A DNA stretch of 64,000 nucleotides from Xanthomonas melonis. Its GTDB lineage: Bacteria > Pseudomonadota > Gammaproteobacteria > Xanthomonadales > Xanthomonadaceae. A program made the translations under genes and the position numbers. The notes under the pieces were generated by a model. The model worked only from the letters and a program-made list of their open reading frames with translations, made no database searches and had not been told where the DNA came from. The DNA lies in NCBI RefSeq assembly GCF_020783655.1, contig NZ_JAJGQH010000006.1, positions 62,001 through 126,000 of the forward strand. The letters run 5' to 3'. Positions 36,153 to 45,764 of this stretch are shown piece after piece; the first letter of the stretch is position 1, and every line of letters begins with the position of its first letter.

Positions 36153-37966
36153 CGTCCGTCCCGTTGCCTGCGTTCGTATTCCAGCCTGAACTTGGTGCGC
36201 AGCAGACTACCTGGATCGTCCGGCACCCGCCGCAACCACGCATCCACGGCCTGGCGCTGCTCGCGTTGTTCCGGCGTCTCGTCCGCAACGGCCGCCTCCG
36301 CTTTACCCTGCGTGCCGGGAGCCTTGTCGCCAGCCTGCGCCATGGCCTGCTGCATCTTGCGACGCTGCGCCTCATCGGCCTGCTGCTGCGCCTTGGCGTC
36401 GGCCGACTGCGGTGGCGCGTCCTGCTTGTTCGGCTCGCCCTTGCCGTCCCTGGACTGCGGGTCCTGCGTCTTTCCATCCTGCGACTCGGGCGTGGCAGAC
36501 GATGGATCCTTGCCATCCTGCTTGCCTTGCGCGTCCTGCGGCTGCTGTCCATTCCGGCCCGCGCCCTGATCATTCTGCTGGTTCTGCCCAGCCTTGTTCT
36601 GCCCTGACTGATCCTGATCCCTGGACGTGCCCTGCCCGCCCTTGTTGCCCTGCTGCCGCTTGCGTGCGGCATCGACCGCAGCGCGGTTGGCGATGGCATC
36701 GGGCTGGTTCGGACGTTGCTTGAGCGCACGATCGTAGGCCGCGATCGCCTCGTCGTAGCGGCCCTGCCGCGCCAGTGCATTGCCCAGGTTGTACAGGCCT
36801 TCGTCGGTCGGCACGTGTTCGAAGGCTTTTTGCGCAGCGGCGAAATCACCGCGCCGGTATGCCTGCACGCCGGCATCCATGCGCTGCTGCTGCACCTGAT
36901 CGGCGCGTTGCCACAGCGTACCGTCGGCGGCTCGCGCGGGCTGGGCCAGCGGCAGCACGCAGGCAAGTACCAGCGACGCCACCACCGCGCGCCGCCGGAA
37001 CGCCAGCAGCGCCAAGGCCATCACCGGCAACAGCAGCCAATAGCCCTCGTCCAGCCAGGTCTTGCCGCCGTTGGCTTCGGACGTTTCGTCGGCACGCGCT
37101 TGCTGCGCCGGGTTCAGGACTCCCAGCGCCTGCAGATCGGCATCGCCTGCAGTCAGGCGCGCGTAACGCCCGCCACCCTGTCCCGCCAGATCGCGCAGGC
37201 TGTCCTCGTCCAGTCGTGCCTGCGCGATCTCGCCGCCGGCGGTGCGGTAGGCCGCTCCCCGTGCACTGCCCACGCCGAGCGCGGACACCGCGAAGCCGCG
37301 CGCGCGCGCCACCCGCGCGGCGCTATCGGCCGAGCCGTCCGCGCCATCGCCCACCAGCAGGATGTCGCCCTGCTTGAAACCGGCCTGCAGCAACAACTGA
37401 CGGGCCGCATCGATGCCCCGGTCCGCGCGTTTGCCGTCCACCGGCATCACCGACGGCGATAGCGCATCCAGAAACAGCGCGACATTCGCCGCATCTTCGG
37501 TCAACGGCGCCACCGTGAAACTTTCGCCGGCGTAGACCAGCAGTGCGACCTCGCCGCCAGCGCGCTCACGCAGCAGCGTGGCCAGTTTCGCGCGCACCTG
37601 CAGCAGCCGCGACGGCGGCAGATCGGTCGCATTGATGCTGGAAGACAGATCGAGCACCACCACCAACGGCATGCTGGACTGGAACACCGGGCGCTCTGTC
37701 TGCCGCCAGCTCGGCCCGCTCATCGCCACCACCGCCAGCGCATAGGTCAACGCGGCCAGCACGAAGCCCAGCCATCCACGCCGCCCCCCGGTGACCAGCA
37801 GGGCCGGCAACAGATGCGCATCCACGCTGTGACGCCATGCATCGGCGCTGCGTCGATGCAGCAGCCACAGCGCCGCCGCCGGCACGATCGCCAGCAGTGC
37901 CCATAGCCAATCCGGACGCAGCAGATGCAAGGGCCCGAGCAGTTCGGTCAGCGCGTTCATCGCCAT
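36149..37966 (-). CDS. batB: BatB-BatC fusion: VWA domain plus TPR
   Basis: 605 residues. N-terminal membrane helices bracket a von Willebrand A domain (about 90-290) with MIDAS DLSSSINATD and the GDGADGS segment. After a further helix pair (near 315-350) comes a BatC-like part: TPR units (GVQAYRRGDFAAAQKAFEHV, NLGNALARQGRYDEAIAAYDRAL) and then a ~110-residue Gln/Asp/Gly/Lys-rich low-complexity region and a charged C-terminus. BatB and BatC are separate genes in Bacteroides. Start 37966 or 37960; both overlap or abut batA. Confidence 0.86.
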   Translation of the reverse strand: MAMNALTELLGPLHLLRPDWLWALLAIVPAAALWLLHRRSADAWRHSVDAHLLPALLVTGGRRGWLGFVLAALTYALAVVAMSGPSWRQTERPVFQSSMPLVVVLDLSSSINATDLPPSRLLQVRAKLATLLRERAGGEVALLVYAGESFTVAPLTEDAANVALFLDALSPSVMPVDGKRADRGIDAARQLLLQAGFKQGDILLVGDGADGSADSAARVARARGFAVSALGVGSARGAAYRTAGGEIAQARLDEDSLRDLAGQGGGRYARLTAGDADLQALGVLNPAQQARADETSEANGGKTWLDEGYWLLLPVMALALLAFRRRAVVASLVLACVLPLAQPARAADGTLWQRADQVQQQRMDAGVQAYRRGDFAAAQKAFEHVPTDEGLYNLGNALARQGRYDEAIAAYDRALKQRPNQPDAIANRAAVDAARKRQQGNKGGQGTSRDQDQSGQNKAGQNQQNDQGAGRNGQQPQDAQGKQDGKDPSSATPESQDGKTQDPQSRDGKGEPNKQDAPPQSADAKAQQQADEAQRRKMQQAMAQAGDKAPGTQGKAEAAVADETPEQREQRQAVDAWLRRVPDDPGSLLRTKFRLEYERRQRDGR

Positions 37967-38964
37967 CTCCGCGGCAGTGCGAAGGCCAGCAGCGCTACCG
38001 CCAGCGCAGCGCCGAGCGGCCAGTGATAGCGCTCCACGCGCGGCTGCACCGAGGGACCGAGCGCCTTCACCGGTTCCAGGCGATCCAGCTCGGCGTAAAT
38101 GCCGGCGAGCTGCTCGGTGTCCCGCGCGCGGAAGAAGCGCCCACCGGTCTGCTCGGCGATCCTGCGCAGCCCCTCTTCGTCGATATCGTCGCCTCCGCCA
38201 GCGGGGATCGGCACACCGAACAGCGAATAGCCACCATTGCCTCCGAACGCGATCGTGTGCACGCGCACCCCTTCGGCCTTGGCCAGTTCGGCGGCCTTGG
38301 CAGGATCGAGCACGCCGGCGGTGTTGACGCCGTCGGTCAGCAGCACCACCACGCGCTGCCCCTGCTTCTGCTCGCGCAGCCGTTTGACCGACAGGGCGAT
38401 CGCATCGCCGATCGCGGTTTCACGACCGGCCAGTCCGACCACGCTGTCGGCCAACTGATCGCGCACGGAGGTCAGGTCCGCGGTCAGTGGGGTCAACGCA
38501 TATGCGCGTTGGCCGAATACCAGCAGGCCGACGCGATCGCCCTCGCGCCGATCCAGGAAGTCCGACAGCACCGCCTTGGCGGCGGTCAGTCGATCCACCA
38601 CGTTGCCGCCCAGCACCATGTCCGGTTCGCTCATGCTGCCGGACAGGTCCACTGCCAGCATCATCTGCCGCGCCTGGCGCGGCGGCTGGATCACTTCGCC
38701 CAGTTGCTGCGGGCGCGCAAGCGCCGCGCACAGCAGAAACCAGCCCAGCCAGGCCAGCCAGCGCGGCATGCGCAAGGCAGGCACGCGCGGCGCCTGGGCG
38801 ATGGCGTGCAATTGATCGGCATACGGCACCCGCAACGCCGCCGCATCGGCGCGGCGGCGCGGCCAGAACCACATCAGCAGCGGCAGCGGCATCAGCCACC
38901 ACGCCCACGGCCAGGCGCAATGCGCGAAGGCGTCCTGCCACTGCGCCCACTGCAGCCAGTTCAT
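37957..38964 (-). CDS. batA: BatA-type VWA membrane protein
   Basis: 335 residues. Two N-terminal membrane segments, a VWA domain with intact MIDAS DLSGSMSEPD (about residue 92), then T in LTPLTADL and D in LLTDGVNTAG, followed by one C-terminal helix (GAALAVALLAFALP). It starts ATG 38964, overlapping the stop of the preceding DUF4381 gene by ATGA, and overlaps batB at its end. Metal-dependent protein binding at the periplasmic side is expected. Confidence 0.87.
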   Translation of the reverse strand: MNWLQWAQWQDAFAHCAWPWAWWLMPLPLLMWFWPRRRADAAALRVPYADQLHAIAQAPRVPALRMPRWLAWLGWFLLCAALARPQQLGEVIQPPRQARQMMLAVDLSGSMSEPDMVLGGNVVDRLTAAKAVLSDFLDRREGDRVGLLVFGQRAYALTPLTADLTSVRDQLADSVVGLAGRETAIGDAIALSVKRLREQKQGQRVVVLLTDGVNTAGVLDPAKAAELAKAEGVRVHTIAFGGNGGYSLFGVPIPAGGGDDIDEEGLRRIAEQTGGRFFRARDTEQLAGIYAELDRLEPVKALGPSVQPRVERYHWPLGAALAVALLAFALPRRWR

Positions 38965-39428
38965 CGCTGCCCCCGCATCAAGGCCAGAAACCGCCGCCGC
39001 GCCAGCGCCTGCACCGCGTCGAGATCGGCCACCGCCGGCGCGCGCTGAAAACCGCCCTCGAGCAGCGCGCGTCCCGGGCCGTCCGAGAACGGCCGCCGCT
39101 TGTCCTTGCGGCCGTCCAGAAACTGCAACCACGCCTCGCCCTGCAGGCGGTCGGCGTCCGCGTCCACCGTGCGCGCCGCACGCCGCAACAGCCCCGACAA
39201 CCTCGCCAGGCGTTGGGCTGGCGTCAGTGCCTGCTGCAGCTCGGCATCGAAGGCCGCCATCCAGCGTCGCTGCCGCCGATGCCGGCGCCACCACCAGAAG
39301 CAGACGCCTGCCACTCCCAGCACCAGGGCCGTCATCACCAACCACCAGCCGGGCGCCAGCGGCCACCACGGTGGCGATGCTGGCAGGTGCACATCGCGTA
39401 GCGGAAGCGATTGCGGTGCCATGGTCAT
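38961..39428 (-). CDS. DUF4381 membrane protein of the bat operon
   Basis: 155 residues: a Pro-rich N-terminus (LRDVHLPASPPWWPLAPGWW), one membrane helix (LVMTALVLGVAGVCFWWW), and a cytoplasmic helical domain. The small protein between DUF58 and batA in MoxR/Bat operons has exactly this layout (DUF4381). Its function is unknown, possibly a linker in the membrane complex. It has 4-nt overlaps with both neighbours. Confidence 0.8.
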   Translation of the reverse strand: MTMAPQSLPLRDVHLPASPPWWPLAPGWWLVMTALVLGVAGVCFWWWRRHRRQRRWMAAFDAELQQALTPAQRLARLSGLLRRAARTVDADADRLQGEAWLQFLDGRKDKRRPFSDGPGRALLEGGFQRAPAVADLDAVQALARRRFLALMRGQR

Positions 39429-40384
39429 CCGCTCCGTACGCCGGCACCGCCCAACCAGGCATCGCTGGCCTCGTCGGTGGAGAGCCGGTGCAGCCGAACG
39501 CCGCGCGACTGCAGCGTCGCAGCCAGCTGTTCCAGCGGCGTCACGAACTCGGCCTGCCAACGCGCACGCGCCGCCTGGGTGCCAAGATCGACCGCAATGC
39601 GCTTGCCGCGCACGTCGAAGGTCAACGCATGCGCCGGCGGTGCCAGTTCCAGTGGGTCGACCATCACGATCACCACCACCTCGTGATGCAGGGCCAGGCC
39701 CGACCATCGCGTGGCCGGGATCGCGTGGGCACTGCGCGGATCGGCCAACACGGTCAGCCGCGCACCGGGACGCAACAGCCGTGCCGCATGGTCGAGCGCG
39801 ACCGCCAGCCCGGCGTCGCCGCCGGGCGGTTGCGCATACCAGCGCGTCAACGCGTCCAGGACCGGCAATACGCCACGCTGGCCGGAACGGGGCGCGATCG
39901 GCGCCTCGCTGGCGGTGCCGCGCAGGGCGGCGATCCGGTCGCCCTGCCGCTGCGCCAGCCACGCCGCCACCGCGCCGGCGCGCGCCGCCTGCACCGACTT
40001 GTAGCGCACCCGCGTTCCGAAGAAGAGCGCCGGCGCAGTGTCGACCACGATCAGGCTCAAGCGTTCGCGCTCGGCCTGGAACAGCTTGGTGTGCGCCCGC
40101 CCGGTGCGCGCGGTCACGCGCCAATCGATGTGCCGCGCATCGTCGCCAGGGACGTACTCGCGCGATTCGGCGTACTCCATCCCACGGCCACGCGTGGCTG
40201 CCGGGACCGGACCCACCAGACCGTGACGACCGCGCCCCGGCTGCCCCCGATGCAGCGCGGTGCCGCGCAACGCGATCAGCTCGGCGAGGTGTGGACGCAG
40301 ACCGTCGCCTGCAACCGATGGCGCAGCACCTGTGGTGAACGTGGACGGCGTGGCGGACATTGGACTCTGATCGGAGGAAGGCAT
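39425..40384 (-). CDS. DUF58 protein of the MoxR/Bat operon
   Basis: 319 residues, cytoplasmic. The DUF58 signature GRGMEYAESREYVPGDDARHIDWRVTAR lies near residue 68 and a degenerate VWA-like fold follows (LSLIVVDTAPALFFG, DRIAAL, RLTVLADPRSAH). The start is ATG 40384 or ATG 40360; neither has a strong ribosome-binding site. It lies 22 bp after moxR and overlaps the next gene by 4 nt. Confidence 0.85.
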   Translation of the reverse strand: MPSSDQSPMSATPSTFTTGAAPSVAGDGLRPHLAELIALRGTALHRGQPGRGRHGLVGPVPAATRGRGMEYAESREYVPGDDARHIDWRVTARTGRAHTKLFQAERERLSLIVVDTAPALFFGTRVRYKSVQAARAGAVAAWLAQRQGDRIAALRGTASEAPIAPRSGQRGVLPVLDALTRWYAQPPGGDAGLAVALDHAARLLRPGARLTVLADPRSAHAIPATRWSGLALHHEVVVIVMVDPLELAPPAHALTFDVRGKRIAVDLGTQAARARWQAEFVTPLEQLAATLQSRGVRLHRLSTDEASDAWLGGAGVRSG

Positions 40385-40406
40385 ACCTGCGCGGCGCACT
40401 GCCCGA

Positions 40407-41426
40407 TCAGGGCAGCGGAATCTTGTCCAGCAGGGCTGCCACCAGACGCTCGCCGTCCCAGCCTTCGGCAGTGGCCTCATAGCTTGGCAAGACGCGATGA
40501 CGTAACACGTCCGGCGCGATCGCGCGGATATCGTCCGGCGTGACGTAGTCGCGCCCCGCCAGCCAGGCGCGCGCACGCGCGCAGCGCTCCAGCGCGATCG
40601 AGCCGCGCGGGCTCGCGCCCCAGGCGATCCGCCGCGCCAGCGCGGGGTCGTAGCGCTGCGCATCGCGCGAAGCGAGCACGATCTCGATCAGGTAACGCTC
40701 CAGCTGCGGCGCCAGATGGACATCCAGCACCACACGTCGCGCGGCGAAGACGTCTTCCAGCGGAATCCGCTCGGGAACGGTCTCGTGTTTCTCCAGCGTA
40801 TCGCGCGCCGCCTCGCGGGCCAGGCGCAGGATCTCCGCTTCCGCATCGGCCTGGGGATAACCGATGCGCACATGCATCAGGAAACGGTCCAGCTGCGCTT
40901 CGGGCAAGGGGAACGTGCCTTCCTGTTCGATCGGATTCTGCGTTGCCATCACCAGGAACAGCTGCGGCAGCGCATAGGTGTGCCGGCCGACCGTCACCTG
41001 CCGTTCTCCCATCGCTTCGAGCAAGGCCGACTGCACCTTTGCCGGCGCGCGGTTGATTTCGTCGGCCAGCAGGATCGGATGGAAGATCGGCCCCGGCATG
41101 AATTCGAACCGGCTGTCCTGCGGGCGCCAGATCTCTGTACCGGTCAGATCGGCCGGCAGTAGGTCGGGGGTGAACTGCACCCGCGCGAAATCCGCTTCCA
41201 GCCGCGCGGCCAGCGCACGGATCGCGGTGGTCTTGGCCAGCCCGGGCGCCCCCTCGACCAGCAGGTGCCCATCGGCCAGCAAGGCGACCAGCAGCCGCTC
41301 GACCAATGCCGACTGACCGACGATGCGTTGCGCCAACGACTCGCGCAGGCTGGTGAACTGACGGTGCAACCGGTCCTCGGCGGGCGCGGCAGCGGCTTCA
41401 GGGGGAAGGAGCGGCGGTGCGTTCAT
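40407..41426 (-). CDS. MoxR-type AAA+ ATPase
   Basis: 339 residues. Walker A is LLVEGAPGLAKTTAIR, Walker B is ILLADEINRAPAKVQSALLEAM, sensor 1 is FLVMATQNPIEQEGTFPLPEAQLDRFLM, and the C-terminal lid ends with YVTPDDIRAIAPDVLRHR. MoxR ATPases act as chaperones, often remodelling VWA proteins, which matches the batA/batB genes downstream. It is first in a six-gene operon. Confidence 0.92.
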   Translation of the reverse strand: MNAPPLLPPEAAAAPAEDRLHRQFTSLRESLAQRIVGQSALVERLLVALLADGHLLVEGAPGLAKTTAIRALAARLEADFARVQFTPDLLPADLTGTEIWRPQDSRFEFMPGPIFHPILLADEINRAPAKVQSALLEAMGERQVTVGRHTYALPQLFLVMATQNPIEQEGTFPLPEAQLDRFLMHVRIGYPQADAEAEILRLAREAARDTLEKHETVPERIPLEDVFAARRVVLDVHLAPQLERYLIEIVLASRDAQRYDPALARRIAWGASPRGSIALERCARARAWLAGRDYVTPDDIRAIAPDVLRHRVLPSYEATAEGWDGERLVAALLDKIPLP

Positions 41427-41854
41427 AGGCTCAGTGTGACCGATCCGGAAGCGATTGGTTCACCTGGCGATGGCTCGAGGTTCAGTAAACAACAAACTTT
41501 CGCCGCGCGTCACGAACATCGTTGGTCCTGCGAAGTCACCCACTTAGCGCTCGCCTGACTTGCCGGAAGTCTTAAGAATAGATCACTTTGCAACACTCCC
41601 GATGGCCCGAACACACATCGCACACTGTAGTTAACGATCAATTACCTGCACCACGCGCAAGCCTCGCTCTCCAGCTCGGCTTTCCAGATTCGCGCTCCTT
41701 TGAAATCGATAACACTTTTGGCCCCGGACCCGCATCATTAGATTCACTCTAAAGTTCAGCCTGGCTGCCAGATTCACGAAACTTACTATTGACCACAGAA
41801 CACCCTTAAATAGAAAAGGCCGCTTTCGCGGCCTCTTCCTGGGAGTCAGTCCAA
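41427..41854. other. Low-GC spacer between moxR and pilQ
   Basis: Apart from the pilQ terminator at its left end, I see no gene or repeat. The base composition is visibly lower in GC than the surroundings and continues into the 3' half of pilQ. The moxR promoter must lie here. Confidence 0.5.
41812..41837 (-). terminator. Terminator of the pil operon
   Basis: A GGCCGCGAAAGCGGCC hairpin is followed on the minus strand by TTTTCTATTT, about 18 bp after the pilQ stop codon. Confidence 0.88.
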
Positions 41855-43810
41855 TTACGGATTCGCGCTGGCTACACGCAGGACCTTGGGAGTCACAAAC
41901 ACCAGAAGCTCTGCCTTTTCCTTGCTACGCCCACGCTTCTTGAACAGATTCCCCAAGAAAGGAATATCACCCAGGAAGGGCACCTTGGAGACGCTTTCGC
42001 GATCAGTAAACTCATAGACACCACCGATAACCACCGTCTCGCCATCGCCGACCAGTACTGCAGTATTGACCTCGCGGCGATTAATTTCAGGCACCGTACC
42101 GTAGCCTTCCAGAATGATGAAACGAGCCACTTCATCTTTCTTGACATTCATATTCAAAAAAACACGATTGTCATTGGTGATGGTAGGCGTAACCTTCAGT
42201 TCAAGCAAAACTTCTTTGAACTGAACGTTCGCCTGCGCAGCCGAGCCCGCGGCACCGCCGCCACTAATCGTCACATAGCCGATCTCCCGGCCCTGCTTAA
42301 TGACACCCTCGCGCTGATTGGCGGTAACAATACGTGGGTTGGAAACCACCTCTCCTCGCCCTTCTTCTTGCATTGCCGACAACTCGATGTCGAGATTGAA
42401 ATTCGATCCCAGCAAGGTATATGCCAGACCAGCCGCCCTGCTATTGGTGAAGCCACTGGCTCCCAGATCGACATTCAGCCCGGACGGGAACAAGTGCGAA
42501 GCAAGTGTCGTGCTCGTACCGGTATTGGCAATTTCGTTAGCACGTTGAGCAGAAGTATTCTGAAAGTTGACGTTACTTTCCAACGAGCCGCTCAGAATCC
42601 CGCGCCCGGTTGACCCGGTGATACCAAAGCGCGCGCCCAGGTCACGGGCAAACGTATCGGTCGCAATCACGATACGGCTCTCGATCAACACCTGATCCAC
42701 TGGGCGGTCGATATGCGAGATGAGTTCGCGCATCTGCGCGACCTTTTTCGGGATATCGCTGATCATCAAGGTGTTGGTGCGTTCGTCGGCCACCAGACGG
42801 CCACGCGGAGACAGGAAACCATTGTCCTGCTGGCCCGCACCGCCGCCACCGCCGCCACCGCCTTGCCCGCCACCACCACCGCCGCCACCGATTCCCTTGG
42901 CTTCGGTCAACGCTTTGAAGATCACTGCAGCATTGTGGTAATTGATCTGCACGTAATCGGTGATCAGATCCTCGCGATTCTCGATCGCGATGCGGGCGTC
43001 TTCCTTGTCCTGTTCGAACTTGGCCAGCTCCGGCTGCGGGGCGACCCACACCACGCCGCCGTCGCGGCGCTTGTCCAGGCCCTTGGCGCGCAGCACGATG
43101 TCCAGCGCCTGGTCCCACGGCACGTTCATCAGGCGCAGGGTCACGTTGCCCTGCACGGTGTCGGAAGCCACGATGTTGAGGTTGGATTCCTCGGCGATCA
43201 GCTGCAGTACGGTCCGCACCGGCACGTCCTGGAAGTTGAACGTCACCGGACGGCCGCTGTAACCGCGCGCGGCGATCTGCGCCGCGGCCTGGGTGACCGA
43301 CGCGGCAGTGACGCCGCCCACGGCCGGCTGGCCCTTGCGCGGAGTGATTTCCACCACGTATTCGTTGCCGGTCTGATACGCCAGCGAATCGAACGCGCCC
43401 TTGGTCGACAGCACCAGCTGCGAGCCGGAGCCGGACGGCTTGACCTCCACGCGCTGCACCGGCGTGGCGAAGTCGGTGACATTGAGCGGGCGCTGCAGTT
43501 CCGCGGGCAACCTGGCGTTGCTGATGTCCACCAGCACATTGTCGCCCTGGGTGCGCAGGTCGGGGCTGGCGCCCTGGCCGTCGAACTGCAGGATCAACCG
43601 GCCGGCGCCATCGTCGCCGCGTTTGAAGTCGATCTTGGACACCGCCAGACTCGCTGGAGCGGTCCTGGCCGGATCCTGTGCAGGCGAAGTCAGCGCTGCG
43701 GCCGCGAACGCGCTGCCACTGGCCAGCGCCAGCGCGAACCCCAACGCGCAGGCCTGGAGCATCGCGTGGCGCCGAACCGGACGCAGCCGCTGGGCATTGG
43801 AAAACGTCAT
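41855..43810 (-). CDS. pilQ: Type IV pilus secretin PilQ
   Basis: 651 residues. The signal peptide ends near SGSAFA. Two AMIN-type regions (about 40-190: VSKIDFKRGDDGAGRLILQF, VQRVEVKPSGSGSQLVLS) precede N0 (VTFNFQDVPVRTVLQLIAEESNLNIV) and N1, then a Gly-rich insert near 307-325. The secretin domain follows (VSNPRIVTANQREGVIKQG, TPTITNDNRVFLNMNVKKDE, VVIGGVYEF, VPFLGDIPFLGNLF). It forms the outer-membrane pore for the pilus. ATG 43810 has an AGGGGA site. The C-terminal half is encoded by markedly lower-GC DNA than the N-terminal half. Confidence 0.94.
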   Translation of the reverse strand: MTFSNAQRLRPVRRHAMLQACALGFALALASGSAFAAAALTSPAQDPARTAPASLAVSKIDFKRGDDGAGRLILQFDGQGASPDLRTQGDNVLVDISNARLPAELQRPLNVTDFATPVQRVEVKPSGSGSQLVLSTKGAFDSLAYQTGNEYVVEITPRKGQPAVGGVTAASVTQAAAQIAARGYSGRPVTFNFQDVPVRTVLQLIAEESNLNIVASDTVQGNVTLRLMNVPWDQALDIVLRAKGLDKRRDGGVVWVAPQPELAKFEQDKEDARIAIENREDLITDYVQINYHNAAVIFKALTEAKGIGGGGGGGGQGGGGGGGGAGQQDNGFLSPRGRLVADERTNTLMISDIPKKVAQMRELISHIDRPVDQVLIESRIVIATDTFARDLGARFGITGSTGRGILSGSLESNVNFQNTSAQRANEIANTGTSTTLASHLFPSGLNVDLGASGFTNSRAAGLAYTLLGSNFNLDIELSAMQEEGRGEVVSNPRIVTANQREGVIKQGREIGYVTISGGGAAGSAAQANVQFKEVLLELKVTPTITNDNRVFLNMNVKKDEVARFIILEGYGTVPEINRREVNTAVLVGDGETVVIGGVYEFTDRESVSKVPFLGDIPFLGNLFKKRGRSKEKAELLVFVTPKVLRVASANP

Positions 43811-43829
43811 CGTGCTATCCCCTATCACT

Positions 43830-44363
43830 TTATTGATCATCCAGTGCGAGCGCGGCCGGCCGTTCAAGCCATCCACCCGCACCGTCCGGCACAAGTTCAA
43901 TCAGCTCGATGCGGTCTTCGTAGACCCCGGTCACCCGGCCATCGCTCTGCCCCAGATACACGCCCGGCCGCACCCGGTAGGTCACCTTGTCCGGCGCCAT
44001 CACCAATGCGATCAGGCCCGACCCACCCCCGATGGTCCCCACCATGTCGAGGGCGTCGAGCGGAAAGGCTTCCAACGGCTCCTTGCGCCGGTTCGGATCC
44101 GGTCGCGTGCCGTTGCCGCCTTCCGCGCTGACCCAGGCATCGCTGAACGGGTCGCGCATCGACTGCGCCGCGTATTCGAACGTTTCGAACTGCTGCATCA
44201 CCGGCAGCGGCTCCAGTGGCGGCGCAGGGCGTGCGCGCACCTCGGCCACCCAGGCTTCCAGATTCGGTGCATCGCCAGGGGTGCTGGTGATGCCACGGCT
44301 GCAGGCCGGCAATACAGCAATTAACGCCACGCAGGACAGGATCTTGAGCAATTTCATGGTCAT
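43830..44363 (-). CDS. pilP: Type IV pilus lipoprotein PilP
   Basis: 177 residues with a lipoprotein signal (LIAVLPACSRG, lipidated Cys near 21). The periplasmic part has the PilP beta-sandwich (LDALDMVGTIGGGSGLIALV, YRVRPGVYLGQSDGRVTGVYEDRIELIELVPD). It connects the PilNO inner-membrane dimer to PilQ. Its ATGA start overlaps the pilO stop. Confidence 0.92.
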   Translation of the reverse strand: MTMKLLKILSCVALIAVLPACSRGITSTPGDAPNLEAWVAEVRARPAPPLEPLPVMQQFETFEYAAQSMRDPFSDAWVSAEGGNGTRPDPNRRKEPLEAFPLDALDMVGTIGGGSGLIALVMAPDKVTYRVRPGVYLGQSDGRVTGVYEDRIELIELVPDGAGGWLERPAALALDDQ

Positions 44364-45025
44364 TGGCCGCCCTTCTTCGCAGCATCGGCCGCTGCCTTCT
44401 CCTGCTCGGCCATTTCCTCATCGTCCAGATAGCGATAGGTCTTGACCGTACCGGACAGCTCCAGTGCGCCGCGCGGCGTGATGCCGGCCTTGGCGTCCTT
44501 GGGCTTGAGGTTGATGTCGTGCATGGTCAGGATCACCACGCGCGGCAGCGAGGCCACGCCGCTGACGAATGCGCCGAACTGGTGGTAGCTGCCCACCATG
44601 CGCAAGGCGATCGGCTTCTCGGCGTAGAACTCCTTCGGCGATTCCGGACCCGGCTGGAACAGCTCGTTGGACAGGCCACTGGACAACGCGGTCTGCGAGA
44701 TGTCGATGATCAGGTCGGGCATTTCGGTCTTGCTGGGCAGCTGGCGCAGCATCTGCTGCAACACCTGTTCCATCTGCGCGAGCTGCTGCTTGAGCGGCTC
44801 CAGGTTGACCGCACGACCCTGCTGGGTTTCGAACTCGGTGCGCAGCTGCGACTCGGTGCCTTCCAGCCCTTCCAGTTCGTCGCGCTTGCCGCTGATCAGC
44901 AGGAACCAGGCCAGCACCATGATGAACAGGCCCACCACCACGCAGAACACGATGCGCGCCTGTTGCGGCCAGCCGCCGATGTTGTTGAAGTCCAGATCGC
45001 TGAGCTTGAATGATTTCTTACTCAT
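44360..45025 (-). CDS. pilO: Type IV pilus assembly protein PilO
   Basis: 221 residues. Short cytoplasmic N-terminus, one membrane helix (IVFCVVVGLFIMVLAWFLLI), a coiled-coil (about 55-100) and a ferredoxin-like periplasmic domain (PIALRMVGSYHQFGAFVSGVASLPRVVILTMHDI). It forms heterodimers with PilN in the alignment complex. It overlaps pilN and pilP by 4 nt each. Confidence 0.92.
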   Translation of the reverse strand: MSKKSFKLSDLDFNNIGGWPQQARIVFCVVVGLFIMVLAWFLLISGKRDELEGLEGTESQLRTEFETQQGRAVNLEPLKQQLAQMEQVLQQMLRQLPSKTEMPDLIIDISQTALSSGLSNELFQPGPESPKEFYAEKPIALRMVGSYHQFGAFVSGVASLPRVVILTMHDINLKPKDAKAGITPRGALELSGTVKTYRYLDDEEMAEQEKAAADAAKKGGQ

Positions 45026-45764
45026 GACGCCGCCCCCTCCTGCGGCCGAGTCGCTTGCGCAGGTGCCGGCGTGGCTGGCGCCGCGGCGGGCGCCGGTGCG
45101 CCGGCAGGTGCCGGTGTGGCGCCAGCCGGCGTCGCGCCAGGTGCCTGGCCGTCGACCGGAGCGGCCCCGTTCTTGTCGGTCTCGTTCGGGTTGGCGAGTT
45201 TGACCTTCAACGTGAAGACATACGGCAGCGTCTTGGTATCCATCGCCGAGGCGACCGGCTGGCCGGCTGCCTTGTCCTGGCTCTTGGCCTCGATGATCGA
45301 CAGGTCCGGATTGGTCATCCAGCCCGAGCCTTCCAGGTTGCGCATGTAGGTACTGACGCGCGCGTTGGATTGCGAACGCCCTTCCAGCGTCAGGATGTCG
45401 CCGTCCTGCTTGATGTTGGTCAGCGCCACGCCATCGGGAATGGTGCGGACCAGCGAATCGAACAGGTGCACCATCTGCGAGCGATTGGCCTGCAGTTCCT
45501 CGATGACCTTCTTGCGGGCCAGCAGGCGGTCCTTCTTCTTGTCGAGTTCCTTGATCTCTTCGTTCTGCGCCTTGACCTTCTCGATCTCGGTGGTCAGAAA
45601 CGCATTGCGTTCGGTCTGGCCGCTGATCTGCGCGTCGTAATAGAACCAGATCAAGCCCGACAACAGCACCCCGCCCAACGCGGCGAAGCCCAGCATCGAA
45701 TAGAACTCGCGCTCGCGCGCCTTCCGGCGCTCGGCGCGCCAGGGCAATAGGTTGATTCTTGCCA

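Noticed and set aside
41440..41810. Low-GC spacer as a gene fragment
   Set aside because: Stops in all frames and no recognisable translated motif; I keep it only as part of the composition anomaly.
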